In this document: piece by piece, positions 49,800-61,500 of the stretch
Position numbering within the stretch: the first letter of the stretch is position 1
Layout: each line of letters opens with the position of its first letter
Assembly: GCF_963924675.1 (NCBI RefSeq)
Contig: NC_089223.1
Coordinates: 4,848,881-4,912,880 of the forward strand
DNA from: Phocoena phocoena
Lineage: Eukaryota; Chordata; Mammalia; Artiodactyla; Phocoenidae
DNA length: 64,000 nt
Reading direction: 5' to 3'
Position numbers and translations under genes: made by a program
The notes under the pieces: generated by a model
Databases searched by the model: none
The model's input: only the letters and a program-made list of their open reading frames with translations
Told to the model about the DNA's origin: nothing

Positions 49800-52700
49800 C
49801 CACAACTTCTTAATCTATTCATCTGTCGATGGACACTTAGGTTGCTTCCATGTCCTGGCTATTGTAAATAGTGCTGCAGTGAACATTGTGGTACATGACT
49901 TTTTTTGAGTTATGGTTTTCTCAGGGTATATGCCCAGTAGTAGGATTGCTGAGTCATATGGTAGTTCTATTTGTAGTTTTTTAAGGAACCTCCATACTGT
50001 TCTCCATAGTGGCTGTATCAATTTACATTACCACCAACAGTGCAACAGGGTTCCCTTTTCTCCACAACCTCACCAGCATTTACTGTTTGTAAAGCTTTGA
50101 TGATGGCCATTCTAACTGGTGTGAGGTGATACCACATTGTAGTTTTGATTTGCATTTCTCTAATGATTAGTGATGTTGAGCAACCTTTCATGTGTCTGTT
50201 GACAATCTGTATATCTTCTTTGGGGAAATGTCTATTTAGGTCTTCTGCCCATTTTTGGATTGGGTTGTTTATTTTTTTGGTATTGAGCTGCATGAGCTGC
50301 TTGTGTATTTTGAAGATTAATCCTTTGTCAGTTGCTTCACTTGCAAATTTTTCTCCCATTCTGAGGGTTGTCTTTTTGTCTTGTTATGGTTTCCTTTGCT
50401 GTGCAAAAACTTTTAAGTTTCATTAGGTCCCATTTGTTTATTTTTGTTTTTATTTCCATTTCTCTAGGAGGTGGGTCAAAAAGGATCTTGCTGTGATTTA
50501 TATCACAGAGTGTTCTGCCTGTTTTCCTCTAAGACTTTTAAAGTATCTAGCCTTACATTTAAGTCTTTACTCCATTTTGAGTTTATTTTTGTGTATGGTA
50601 TTAGGGAGTGTTCTAATTTAATTCTTTTACATGTAGCTGTCCAGTTTTCCCAGCATCACTTATTGAAGAGGCTGTCTTTCCTCCATTGTATATTCTTAAC
50701 GTTTTTATCAAAGAAAAGTTGACCATACGTGCATGGGTTTATCTATGGGCTTTCTATCCTGTTCCATTGATCTATATTTCTGTTTTTCTGCCAGTACCAT
50801 ACTGCCTTGATTACTGTAGCTTTGTAGTATAGTCTGAAGTCAGGGAGCCTGATTCTTACAGCTCCATTTTTCTCTCTCAAGATTGCTTTGGCTATTCGGA
50901 GTCTTTTGTGTTTCCATACAAATTGTAAAATTTTGTTCTAGTTCTGTGAGAAATGCCATTGGCAGTTTGATAGTGATGGCCTTGAATCTGTAGATTGCTT
51001 TTGGTAGTAGAGTCATTTTCACAATGTTGATTCTTCCAATCCAAGAACATGGCATATCTCTCCATCTGTTTGTATCATCTTTAATTTCTTTCACCAGTGG
51101 CTTATACTTTTCTGCATACAGGTCTTTTGCCTCCTTAGGTGTATTCCTAGGTATTTTATTCTTTTTATTGCAATGGTAAATGGAAGTGTTTCGTTAATTT
51201 CTCTTTCAGGTTTTTCATCTTTAGTTTGCAGGAATGCAAGAGATTGATTTGCACTAATTTTGTATCCTGCTACATTACCACATTCATTGATTAGGTGTAG
51301 TAGTTTTCTGGTAGCATCTTTAGGATTCTCTATGTATAGTATCATGTCATCTGCAAACAGTGACAGCTGTACTTCTTTTCCAGTTTGGATTCCTTTTATT
51401 TCCTTTTCATCTCTGATTGATGTGGCTAAAGCTTCCAAAACTATGTTGAATAACAGTGGTGAGAGTAGGCAACCTTGTCTTATTGCTGATCTTAAGTGGA
51501 AAGGGTTTCAGTTTTTCACCATTGAGAATGATGTTGGCTGTGGGTTTCTCATATATGGCTTTCAGTATGTTGAAGTAAGTTCCCTCTATGCCTACTTTTT
51601 AGAGGGTTTTTACCATAAATCAGTGTTGAAATTTGTCAAAAGTGTTTTCTGCATTTATTGAAATGATCATATTTTTTTATCCTTCAGTTTATTAATATGG
51701 TGTATCACATTGATTGGTTTGCATATATTGAAGAATCCTTGCATTTCTGGTTTTGGTATCAGGGTGATTGTGGCCTCATAGAATGAGTTTAGGAGTGCTC
51801 CTCCCTCTACTATGTTTTGGAAGAGTTTGAGAAGGATAGGTGTTAGCTCTTCTCTAAATGTTTGATAGAATTCACCTGTGAAGCCATCTGGTCCTGGGCC
51901 TTGATTTGTTGGAAGACTTTTATTCACAGTTTCAATTTCAGTGCTTGTGATTGGTATGTTTATATTTTCTATTTCTTCCTGGTTCAATCTTGGAAGGCTG
52001 TGCTTTTCTAAGAATTTGTCCATTTTTTCCAAGTTGTCCATTTTATTGGCATATAATTGTTGTAGTAATCTCTCATGATCCTTTTTATTTCTCCAGTGTC
52101 AGTTGTCACTTCTCCTTTTTCACTTCTAATTCTGTTGATTTGAGTCTTTTCTCTTTTTTCTTGATGAGTCTGGCTAACGGTTTATCAATTTTGTGTATCT
52201 TCTCAAAGAACCAGCTTTTAGTTTTATTGATTTTTGGTATCATTTCCTTCATTTTTTTTTTCAGTTATTTCTGATCTGATCTTTATGATTTCTTTCCTTC
52301 TGGTAACTTTGGGGTTTTTTTGTTCTTCTTTCTCTAATTGCTTTTGGTTTAAGATTAAGTTGGTTATTTGAGATGTTTCTTGTTTCTTGAGGTAGGAATG
52401 TATTGCTATGAACTTCCCGCTTAGAACTGCTTTTGCTGAATCCCATAGGTTTTGGGTATTTGTGTTTTCATGTCATTTGTTTCTAGGTATTTTTTGATTT
52501 CCTCTTTGATTTCTTCAGTGATCTCTTGGTTATTCAGTAGCGTATTGTTTAGTCTCCATGTGTTTGTATTTTTTTAAGTTTTTTTTTCCCTGTGATTGAT
52601 ATCTAGTCTCATAGCATTGAGATCGGAAAAGATAGTTGATAAAATTTCAATTTTCCTAAATTTACCAAGGCTTGATTTGTGGCCCAAGATTTGATCTTTT

Positions 52701-53310
52701 TTGGAGAATGTTCCATGAGCACTTGAGAAGAAAGTGTATTATGTTGGTTTTGGATGGAATGTCTTATAAATATCAATTAAATATCTTGTTTAATGTATCA
52801 TTTATAGCACTTGTTTCCTTATTTATTTTCATTTTGGTTGATCTGTCCATTGGTGGAAGTGGGGTATTAAGTTCCCATCTATTATTCTGTTACTCTCGAT
52901 TTCCTCTTTTAAGGCTTTTATCATTTGCCTTATGTATTGAGGTGCTCCTATATTGGCTGCATAAATATTTACAATTGTTATATCTTCTTCTTAGATTGAC
53001 CCCTTGATCATAATGTAGTGCCCTTCTTTGTCTCTTCTAATAGTCTTTATTTTAAAGTCATTTTGTCTGATATGAGAATTGCTACTCCAGCTTTCTTTTA
53101 ACTTCCATTTGCTCCAGCTTTCTTTTAACTTCCATTTGCATGGAATATCTTTTTCCATGCCTTCACTTTCAGTCTGTATGTGTCCCTAGGTCTGAAGTGG
53201 GTCTCTTGTAGACAGCATATATATGGGTCTTGTTTTTGTATCCATTCAGCCAGTCTATGTCTTTTGGTTGGGACCTTAAATCCACTTACATTTAAGGTAA
53301 TTATCAATAT
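49800..53310 (-). pseudogene. L1-B ORF2, broken
   Basis: Readable pieces in order: the endonuclease start 53125-53307 (NVSGFKVPTKRHRLAEWIQK, then CCLQETHF with the catalytic glutamate); the finger region 51667-52041 ([14 protein letters not shown]); the RT palm 51091-51438 with an intact FADD active site at 51346-51357; then 50840-51094, and the C-terminal part 50018-50359 plus 49815-50021. Stops and frame shifts separate them. A 27-bp exact tandem duplication interrupts the endonuclease region at 53085-53138. Confidence 0.92.
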
Positions 53311-53399
53311 ATATGTTTCACCATTTTCTTAATTGTTTTGGGTTTGTTATTGCAGGTCTTTTCCTTCTCTTTTTTTTCCTGCCTAGAGCAGTTCCTTTA

Positions 53400-54335
53400 G
53401 CATTTGTTGTAAAGCTGGTTTGGTGGTGCTGAATTCTCTTAGCTTTTGCTTGTGTGTAAATATTTTAATATCTCCATCGAAACTGAATGAGATCCTTGCT
53501 GGTTAGCGTAATCTTGGTTGTAGGTTTTTTCCTTTCAGCACCTTAAATATGTCCCGCCACTCCTTTCTAGCTTGCAGAGTTTCTGCTGAAAGATCAGCTG
53601 TTCACCTTATGGGGATTCCCTTGTATGTTACTTGTTGCTTTTCCCTTGCTGCTTTCCATTTTTTTCTTTGTATTTAATTTTTGATAGTTTGATTAATATG
53701 TGTCTGGGCATGTTTCTCCTTGGATTTATGCTGTATGGGACTCTCTGTGCCTCCTGGGCTTGAATGACTATTTCCTTTCCCATATTAGGGAAGTTTTCAA
53801 TTACAATCTCTTCAAATATTTTCTCAGTCCCTTTCTTTTCCTCTTTTTCTGCTAGAACCCTTATAATTCAAATGTTGGTGCCTTTAATGTTGTCCCAGAG
53901 GTCTCTGAGACTGTCCTCAATTCTTTTCATTCTTTTTTCTTTATTCTGCTCTGTGGTTATTATCTCCACTATTGTATCTTCCTAGTCACTTATCTCTTCT
54001 TCTATCTCAGTTATTCTGCTATTGATTCCTTCTAGAGAATTTTTAATTTCATTTATTGTGCTGTTCATCATTGTTCGTTTGCTCTTTCGTTCTTGTAGGT
54101 CCTTGTTAAATATTTATTGTATTTTCTCCACTCTATTTCCAAGATTTTGGATCATCTTTACTATCATTGCTCTGAATTCTTTTCCAGGTAGACTGCCTAT
54201 TTCCTTTTCATTTGTTTGGTCTGGTGAGTTTTTACCTTTGTCTTTCATCTGCTGTGTATTTGTCTGTCTTCTCACTTTGCTTAACTTACTGTGTTTGGGT
54301 GTCCTTTCAACAGGCTGCAGGTTCATAGTTCCCAT
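53400..54335 (-). pseudogene. L1-B ORF1, broken
   Basis: The N-terminal piece (54114-54335, 73 codons) contains EIGSLPGKEFRAMIVKMIQNLGNR, matching the corresponding EIGSLPEKVFRVMIVKIIQNRGNR of L1-A ORF1. The C-terminal domain is represented by plus-strand DNA at 53400-53900 parallel to 33620-34040 of L1-A, but with no long open frame. Frames on the plus strand here (54022-54363, 53764-53985) are shadows. Confidence 0.85.
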
Positions 54336-54339
54336 TGTT

Positions 54340-55705
54340 TTTTGTGTCTGCCCCAGTAGGTAAGGTTGGTTCAGTGGGTTGTGTAGGTTTCCTAGTGGAG
54401 GGGACTGGTGATTGTGTTCTGGTGGATGAGGCTGGATCTTGTCTTTCTGATGGACAGGACCACGTCCAGTGGTGTGTTTGGGTATGTCTGTGAATTTATT
54501 ATGATTTTAGACAGCCTCTCTGCTAATGGGTGGGCTTGCGTTCCTCTCTTGCTAGTTGTTTGGCATGGCGGGGGTCCAGCACTGGAGCTTGCTGGTCATT
54601 CAGTGGAGCTGGGTCTTAGCGTTGAGATGGAGATCTTTGGGAAAGCTCTCACAGATTCATAGTACGTGGGCCTGGGACATCTCTGGTGGTCCAATGTCCT
54701 GAACTCGACTCTCCCACCTCAGAGGCTCAGGCCTGATAGCCGGCCTGAGCACCCAGACCCTGTCTGCCACATGGCTCAGAAGAAAAGGGAGAATAAAAAA
54801 GATAGAAAGAAAAATATAAAATAAAATTTTAAAAAGTTATTAAAATAAAAAGTTTTAAAAATTATTAAAATAATGAAAATAATAAAAGAAGAGAGCAACG
54901 AAACCAATAAACAAATCCACCAATAATAACAAGCATAAATAAAAACTGAACTATGATAAACATAAAAATCAGAAAATGGTCAGTCACATACAGCAAACCC
55001 CAAGACTACAGTTGCTCCCAAAATCAACTGCCTCAATTTTGGGATGATTCGTTGTCTATGCAGGTATTCCACAGATTCAGGGTACATCAAGTTGATTGTT
55101 GAGATTTAATCCACTGCTCCTGAGGTTTCTGGGAGAGATTTCCCTTTCTATCCTTTGTTCACAGAGCTCCTGGGATTCAGCTTTGTATTTGGCCCTGCCT
55201 CTGCATGTAGGTCACCCTCTGGCATCTGTTCTTCACCCAGACAAGTTGGGGCTAAAGGAGCTGCTGAATAGGGTGCTCTGGCTCACTCAGGCTGGGGGGA
55301 GGAAGGGGTACAGATGCAGGGTGAGCCTGCAGTGCCAAAGGCCAGTGTGACTTTGCAACAGCCTGAGGCATGCTGTGTGTTCTCCCAGGGAAATTGTCCC
55401 TGGATCATGCGACCCTGGCAGTGGTGGGCTGCACAGGCTCCCAGGAGGATATGTGTGTGTAGTGACCTGTGCTTGCACACAGGATTCTTGGTGGCTGCAG
55501 CAGCAGCCTTAGCATTTCATGCCTGTCACTGGTGTCTGCAGTGATAGCCACAGCTCGCGCCTGTCTCTGGAGCTCGTTTAGGTGGTGGTCTGAATCTCCT
55601 CTCCTTGTGCATCTGAAACAATGGTCTCTTGACTCTTAGGCAGTTCCAGACTTTTTCCCGGACTCTCTCTTATCTAGCTGTACTGCACATTAACCAACTT
55701 CTCCA
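54340..55705 (-). promoter_or_regulatory. L1-B 5' UTR region
   Basis: GC-richer stretch upstream of ORF1, interrupted by an A/T-only block at 54780-54970. It contains cgcgcctgtctctggagctcg near 55556 and gactctctcttatctagctg near 55662, in the style of artiodactyl/cetacean L1 5' UTRs. Open frames of 63-84 codons are not supported. Any promoter activity today is unknown. Confidence 0.5.
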
Positions 55706-57282
55706 CCAGCAAGTTTTATCAGTATGTTTTACATTCTACTATCATTTTGAAGTTTTCAAAACAGAGATAGAGCATGCAATCCCCCAAACTTATTTGCAAC
55801 AGAGACCTGATTTTGGGGATACTCCAGAGAAATTAACATTCCACAGAACAAACTTCAGGTAATGTCTATATACAGAATCTTCAAAGCAGCTCAAACTGAC
55901 ACTCTCAATCTCCATCAATGCTAACCCATGTATATTATTTAGTGTTCAATTTTGAAGACATATTTGACAGTGAACTAGAATATTATATTTAAGAAAAACT
56001 TTCTCAAAGCAGAGTTTTTTTGTAATTTAAAAAAATTTTTATATGTATAATTGTATGTATAGGAATAAACATAAAACAATAAGTCTTGTTCAATTGAAAG
56101 ACATGAAGTCATAGATACTTTGAACCACAGAAACCTTAAAGATCATGCAATGATTTTCCAAACGTTTATTACATCCTTTTCTGTAAGAACTCCCTATGTC
56201 ATATTGACTTATAAAATTGTATATTTTGATGGAATAAGCTCCAACCTACAAACTTAGAAACATGATGCTTTTCTTTATTTTCTTGCTCATCTGTGCACAC
56301 ACACAGAGTGTTTGTTTATAAAATTCTTTGTTGCCAGGTGATTAGCTGGCCCTGTGCCCTCTCCTCCTCCAGATGGAAAAAAGCAGGTGCAGCTCCTTGA
56401 TCTCCCCAGCAAAGTGACATAGCTGCTCTCTGCACATCAGAATCCTATTTCATTGACTATAATCACATTGCCTAGCAGTTTTATTAACTTTTCATTCTCC
56501 ATTAATATCTATGTATATTAATGTCCTTAGACTTTTCCACATTATGTAAAATATGACCTATAATTTCTGCTTTATTCCCATGATGATTTTACAAGATGGC
56601 CTTCTTATGTTTATAGCAACTGTCATATCTAATTTCTTCTAATTGTGCTGCTATCATATGCAGAGCTACCCTCACCACCATAGTTATATGAGTTAAATTG
56701 TATTATAAGAAAATGTTCCTAAATTAAAAGAAAAAAATCAATGAAATTTCTGTAAATATGTCACCTAGCAACATATATTCCCTAAGCTTTACTCAATATT
56801 AGATATTGTAGGATGCAACTTAATTTTTTTAAACAGATCGACTTGTTAATGTTACAAAAAATGCATGGCAATCTAGTATTTATTACACAGAGTGGTTGGC
56901 CTTTCCTATGAGATTTCCTTGGCAAGAATAGGTTCTATGATAACACTTTGATTTCTCTCAGGCCCAGCCTCTACCATGGTATCTCAGTTACTCTCTGTTC
57001 TACTTAGACTAGGTGATGTGAAAAATATGGAGGAAATGAAGGGGGAAAGCCATATATAATAACTACATATGGTGTCAATGAATTCTTGGTACTTACATGG
57101 CCAGTATATGTCTTTATAAATGGAGTTTTTGCTGAACTGACCTAATATAAACATATTTATTATACATAAATACATGTGTAAAATAGAAAGTTGAAAATGA
57201 TGTGACTAGACAAAGTAAAGTTTATATTTGGGTCCAACTTATAGGTTGCATTTGAGGTAGAGGGTAATAAAAAATAACAAGA
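55706..57282. other. Unassigned AT-rich DNA
   Basis: No gene or clear repeat is visible between L1-B and the SINE at 57.3 kb. Confidence 0.4.
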
Positions 57283-57292
57283 ATCAAATAGG

Positions 57293-57407
57293 TTTATTTA
57301 TTTATTTACCTCATCATGTGGCATGTGGAACCTCCCTAAAGCAGAGGGTGAACCCGTGCCCTCTGCAGTAGAAGCACAGAGCCCTAACCACTGGACAACC
57401 AGGGGTC
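57293..57407 (-). mobile_element. Old short CHR-like SINE
   Basis: Minus-strand reading CCCCTGGTTGTCCAGTGG then GGCACGGGTTCACCC (A- and B-box-like tRNA promoter parts), followed by a degraded body and a TAAATAAATA tail. The target duplication is still visible with one change: atcaaatagg (57283-57292) and atcaagtagg (57408-57417). Its short body is like that of the copy at 12.4 kb. Confidence 0.8.
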
Positions 57408-57417
57408 ATCAAGTAGG

Positions 57418-57669
57418 TATTTTGGAGAACAAATGTGTGTCATATAAACAAGCTTGAAATGTAAAGGGTACTGAGGATTTTATGTCAATCAGGCTTTACA
57501 TTTAAATATTGATAACCTAGGGAAAATTCCCCTCTGTTTATGTAGTTGATTTGAGGTGTGAGTTCTTTTACAGACCCCTCAGAACAGTCTCAAATACAAG
57601 AGCTTTTGTTATGTTCCAGATTTTATAGCAAATTGGCACATAATAAATCAAATTTTTCTATATGAATGT
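57418..57669. other. Unassigned spacer
   Basis: Nothing recognisable between the SINE and L1-C. Confidence 0.4.
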
Positions 57670-60067
57670 TTTTGTTTTATGTTTGTTTGTTTTGTTTTTC
57701 CACTTATGAATAAAATCATACAGTATTTGTCTTTCTCTGTCTGAATTATTTTACTGAACTTAATACCTTCAAGCTCCAACCATGTTGTTACAAATGGCAA
57801 GATATCATTCTTTTATATGGCTGAGTAGTATTCATCTGTATATATATAACACATTTTGTTACCCATTCTTTCATCCATCCATGGATACAAGTTGTTTCCA
57901 TATCTTGGCTATTTTAAATAATGCTACAGTGAATGTGGGAGTGTATGCATCTTTTCAAATTAGTGTTTTTGTGTTCTTTGGATAAATACTCAAAGGTGGA
58001 ATAGCTAGGTCTTATGGTAGTTCTATTCATAATTTTTTGAGAACTCTCCATAATTTTTTCCAAAGTGGCTGCACTAGATTACAGTCCCACCAACAGTGAA
58101 CAAGGGATCCCTTGTCTCCACATCCTCTTCAACATTGGTTATTTTGGATAATAGCCATTCTAACAGGTATGAGGTGATATCTAGTGGTTATGATTTACAT
58201 TTTCCTAATAATTAGCAATGTTAAATATCTTTTCATGTGTCTGTTGCCTATCTGTATGTTTTTTTCTGGAATAAAACATGTCTATTCAGATCCTCTGCCC
58301 ATTTTTAATAGGGTTGATTTTGTTGTTGTTGTTGAGTTGTATGAGATCTTTATGTATTTTGGATATTAACCTCTTCCTGGATACATGACTTGCAAATATG
58401 TTCTCCCATTCAGTAAGTTGCCTTTTCCTTTTGTTGAAGGTTTCCTTTGTTGTTTTTAGTTTGATGTAGTCCAATTTGTTTATTTTTGCTTTTGTTTCCC
58501 TTGCCTGTAGAGGTTGAGCCGTATGTGGCCTTTATTATGTTGAGGTATGTTCCCTCTATACCCACGTTGCTGAGAGGTTTTTTTTTTTCTATGATATATA
58601 GTAGTTGAATTTTGTTAAATATTTTAATACAATTATTGACATGATCATACAATTTTTATCCTTCAATTTATTAATGTGGCATATCACCTTGGCTGATTTG
58701 CAGATGCTGAGCCATCCTTGCATTCCTGGAATAAATTCCACTTGATCATGATGTGTGATCCTTTTAATGTATTGTTAGATTTGGTTTGCTAATATTTTGT
58801 CGAGGATTTTTGCATTTATGTTCAGCAAGGATTTTGTTAAGTATTTTGCATTTATGTTCAGCAAGGATTTTGTTAAGGATTTTGTGCTTATGTTTAGCAA
58901 AGTTATTGATCACTGATTTTCATTCTTTCTTTATTATTTTGCTGTTATTATATCCTTATCTGGCTTTGGTATCAGGTTGATATTGACTTTATAAAATATG
59001 CTGGATGGTTTCCTCTTCAATTTCCTGGAAGAATTTGAGAAGAATAAGCATTAAATCTTTGAATGTTTTGTAGAATTTGCCAGTGAAGCAGTCTGGTCCT
59101 AGGCATTTGTTTGTTGGGAGAATTTTGATTACCATTTCAACCTCCTTACTAGTAATTGGTTTATTCAGATTTTGTATTTCTTCATAATTCAGTCTTAGAA
59201 GATTGTTTTTAGAAAATTGTCCCATTTTTCTAGATTGTCCAATTTCAGAATAGTTTCTTATTATCCTTTGTATTTCTGTGGTGTCAGTTGTAACTTCCCC
59301 CTGTTCATTACTGATTTTATTTATTTGATCCTCCTCCCTTTTATTTGATTTCCCTTCCTTTTTTTCTTGGTTAGTCTAGCTAAAAGTCTGTAGATTTTGT
59401 CTACTTTTTCAAATAATCAGCTCTTAGTTTCATTGATCTTTTCTACTGTTTGCTTTTTTGCTTTTAAGTCTCTATTTTACTTATTTCCACTCTGATCTTT
59501 ATCATTTTATTCCTTTTATTAATTTGGGGTTTTATTTGTTCTCTTATTTCTAGTTCCTCTAGGTGTAAAGTTAGATTATTTATTTGGAATTTTGCTAGTT
59601 TATTGAGGTAGGCCTATATTGTTATGAACTTCCCTCAGAGAACTGCATTTGCTGCATCACATGGATTTTTGGTGTGATCCATTTCTGTGTTCATTTGTCT
59701 CTAAATTTTTTTTTATTTCTCCTTTGATATGTTTGATGACCCATTAGTCGTTCAAGAGCATGTAGTTCAATCACATTTTTGTGCTTTTCCCATTTTTTTT
59801 CTTGTGATTGATTTCTAGTTTCATACATTTGTGGTGAGAGAAGATGCTTGATATGGCTTCAATTTTCTGGAATTTATTGAGACTTGTTTTGTGGCCTAAT
59901 ATGTCATATCCTGGAGAATGTTTCATGTGTACTTGAGAAGAATGTGTATTCCGCTGCTTTTGGATGAAACATTCTGTATATATCTGTTTGTTTAATCTGG
60001 TCTAATGTGTCATTGAAGTCTCCTGTTTCCATATTGATTTTCTGTCTAGACGATATATCCATTGATT

Positions 60068-60068
<1 letters not shown>
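57670..60068 (-). mobile_element. L1-C: older L1 with internal deletion, 5'-truncated
   Basis: Minus-strand L1 more diverged than L1-A or L1-B. The 3' part runs from about 57670 to 58500. At about 58505-58525 the text jumps straight from the region equivalent to 50450 of L1-B to that equivalent to about 51550, so roughly 1.1 kb of ORF2 (including the RT active site) is missing. It then continues through the finger and linker regions (58989-59225: ITSKEVEMVIKILPTNKCLG) to the endonuclease region and stops at an AT microsatellite at 60070. Confidence 0.88.
58811..58902. repeat. 36-bp minisatellite inside L1-C
   Basis: Two near-identical units (58811-58846, 58847-58882) of tgcatttatgttcagcaagg plus attttgttaa and a variable end, then a third partial, diverged unit to 58902. 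The period is a multiple of three. L1-A and L1-B have a single copy at the matching place. Confidence 0.9.

Positions 60069-60069
<1 letters not shown>

Positions 60070-60112
<43 letters not shown>
60070..60112. repeat. (AT)n dinucleotide microsatellite
   Basis: About 20 uninterrupted AT units at the 5' truncation point of L1-C. Confidence 0.97.
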
Positions 60113-60115
<3 letters not shown>

Positions 60116-60284
60116 GGATTTTAAAAAGGAAAAATTGAAACAAAAATGTATCTCCAGGAAAACAGTCTGTATTTATAGATATTTTCCCCAATCCATCACT
60201 CTTGTTTATATTCTCAAGTGCCACAGCACTCTTTCACTTTAATTATTTTTGTCACTCTTCTTCACAGCAACTTTTCTTCTTTAT

Positions 60285-61250
60285 ATTAAATAGAATTGTA
60301 TTGAGGTATAATAAACATACTAGAAAATTTAGTTACGTGTCTACATAATTCAATGATTATTAGAAAATTTGCAGAGTTGTGCTATCATCAAAACAATTCA
60401 GTTTGACATTTTCATTATTTCAAAGGGAATTTTTTCTGCTCATTTGCAGACAATTCTTCTCACCTCCTTCACTATGAAACCACTCATCTACTTTCTACCT
60501 CTGTAGGCAGATCTTTCATATAAATGGAACCATGAATTATATGATATTTTAAATCTGGTTTCTTCCTATTAGCATAGTATTTTGAAATTTATCCATGCTT
60601 TATTATATGTCAGTAGCACATTTATTTTTGTGCCTGAATGGTGTTTCATTGTACTACATTGTGTTGGTTTTCTATGGCTGTGAGAGACTTATTCTCTCAG
60701 AGTTCTGGAGGCAAGAAACCTAAATCAAGGTGTTGGTAGAGCCACCCTCTCTCTGAAGATTCTAGGGGAGAATTTTGCCTCATCCTAACTTCTGGTGATT
60801 GCCAGAAATCCCTGGTGTTCCAGGGTTTGTAAAGACATCACTCCAATCTCTGTCTCCATAGTCACATGAGGTTCTTCCTTTTTGTCTATGTTTTTCCTCT
60901 ATTTTATTTTAGTATAAAAATACCAATCATTGGATTAGGATTCAACTTAATTCAACATGACCTTGTTTAACTAATTACATCTGCAAATACCTCCAAATAA
61001 GGTCATATTCCAAGGTTCCAAATGGACCTGGATTTATGGGACACAATATACAGCCAGTATACATATTTTATCATTCGCCAGTTGATGGAAATGTAGATAT
61101 TTCCAGCTTTTGGCTATTATGAGTAACACTGCTATGAATATTTGCATGCATGTGGTTATGTAAACATAGTTTTCATTTTCCTTATGTAGATATCTAGGTG
61201 TGGAATTGTTGTGTAGCATGAGAAATTTAAATTTTACTTTAAAATTTTAA
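60285..61250 (-). mobile_element. Ancient L1 3' region, split by an LTR
   Basis: Left part (60285-60659) and right part (61060-61250) together reproduce an old L1 3' region in minus orientation: ttgaggtataataaacatac, ggcagatctttcatataaatggaaccatg, cttcctattagcatagt, then after the LTR cgccagttgatggaaatgtag, ttggctattatgagtaacactgctatgaatat and gatatctaggtgtggaattg. The sequence is contiguous once the intervening LTR is removed. Confidence 0.85.
60660..61059 (-). mobile_element. MLT1-type LTR nested in the ancient L1
   Basis: On the plus strand it opens tgtgttggttttctatggctgtg and contains cagagttctggaggcaagaaacc and atcaaggtgttgg, typical of reversed MLT1. Near the end come aaggtcatattccaaggttcc and ggatttatgggacacaat. 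The 5-bp word tacat flanks it exactly (60655-60659 and 61060-61064), as expected for an LTR-element integration. Confidence 0.8.
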
Positions 61251-61284
61251 GATATGGAAAGAACATTTAACTATAAAATGTATC

Positions 61285-61500
61285 ATACTGACAATATGCT
61301 AAGCCCCTATGTGTATTATCTCATTTAATTCCTATGGAAACCACATGCAATAGACTGTTGATTAATAAGAGGCATCAGCCAAGTTCTCTCATCATAGTCC
61401 AGCAAAAGAAGAGGCTGAACCATAGGGAGGGAAGCTAAGGCAGAAAGGTCAGGCAACTTTCACAGGTCTGGGCAAGTTGAGATAGAGATTTATATATAAA
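61285..61500 (-). repeat. MIR-like SINE remnant
   Basis: The phrase atatgctaagcccctatgtgtattatctcatttaattcctatggaa resembles reversed MIR. It is followed, after a diverged middle, by gaggctgaaccatagggagggaagctaaggcagaaaggtcaggcaac, which parallels its reversed mid-region. Highly diverged. Confidence 0.5.

Larger units (their letters stand above)
49285..55705 (-). mobile_element. L1-B: near-full-length LINE-1
   Basis: Minus-strand element of about 6.4 kb. Its 3' end is at 49285-49340 (plus strand ttttttggagtataattgctttacattg). ORF2 spans roughly 53310-49800, ORF1 roughly 54335-53400, and a 5' UTR reaches about 55700. The 5' UTR differs from that of L1-A: it lacks the same start and has an A-rich block at 54780-54970, so this is probably a different L1 subfamily or an altered 5' end. 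All frames are broken. No clear target duplication is visible at its flanks. Confidence 0.93.

Noticed and set aside
55283..55544. Overlapping 63-76 codon frames near 55.4 kb
   Set aside because: They fall in the L1-B 5' UTR and contradict each other in frame and strand.
58811..58902. Regular repeats considered as a CRISPR array
   Set aside because: The units are directly adjacent without unique spacers and lie inside L1 ORF2 DNA of a mammalian genome. It is a minisatellite.
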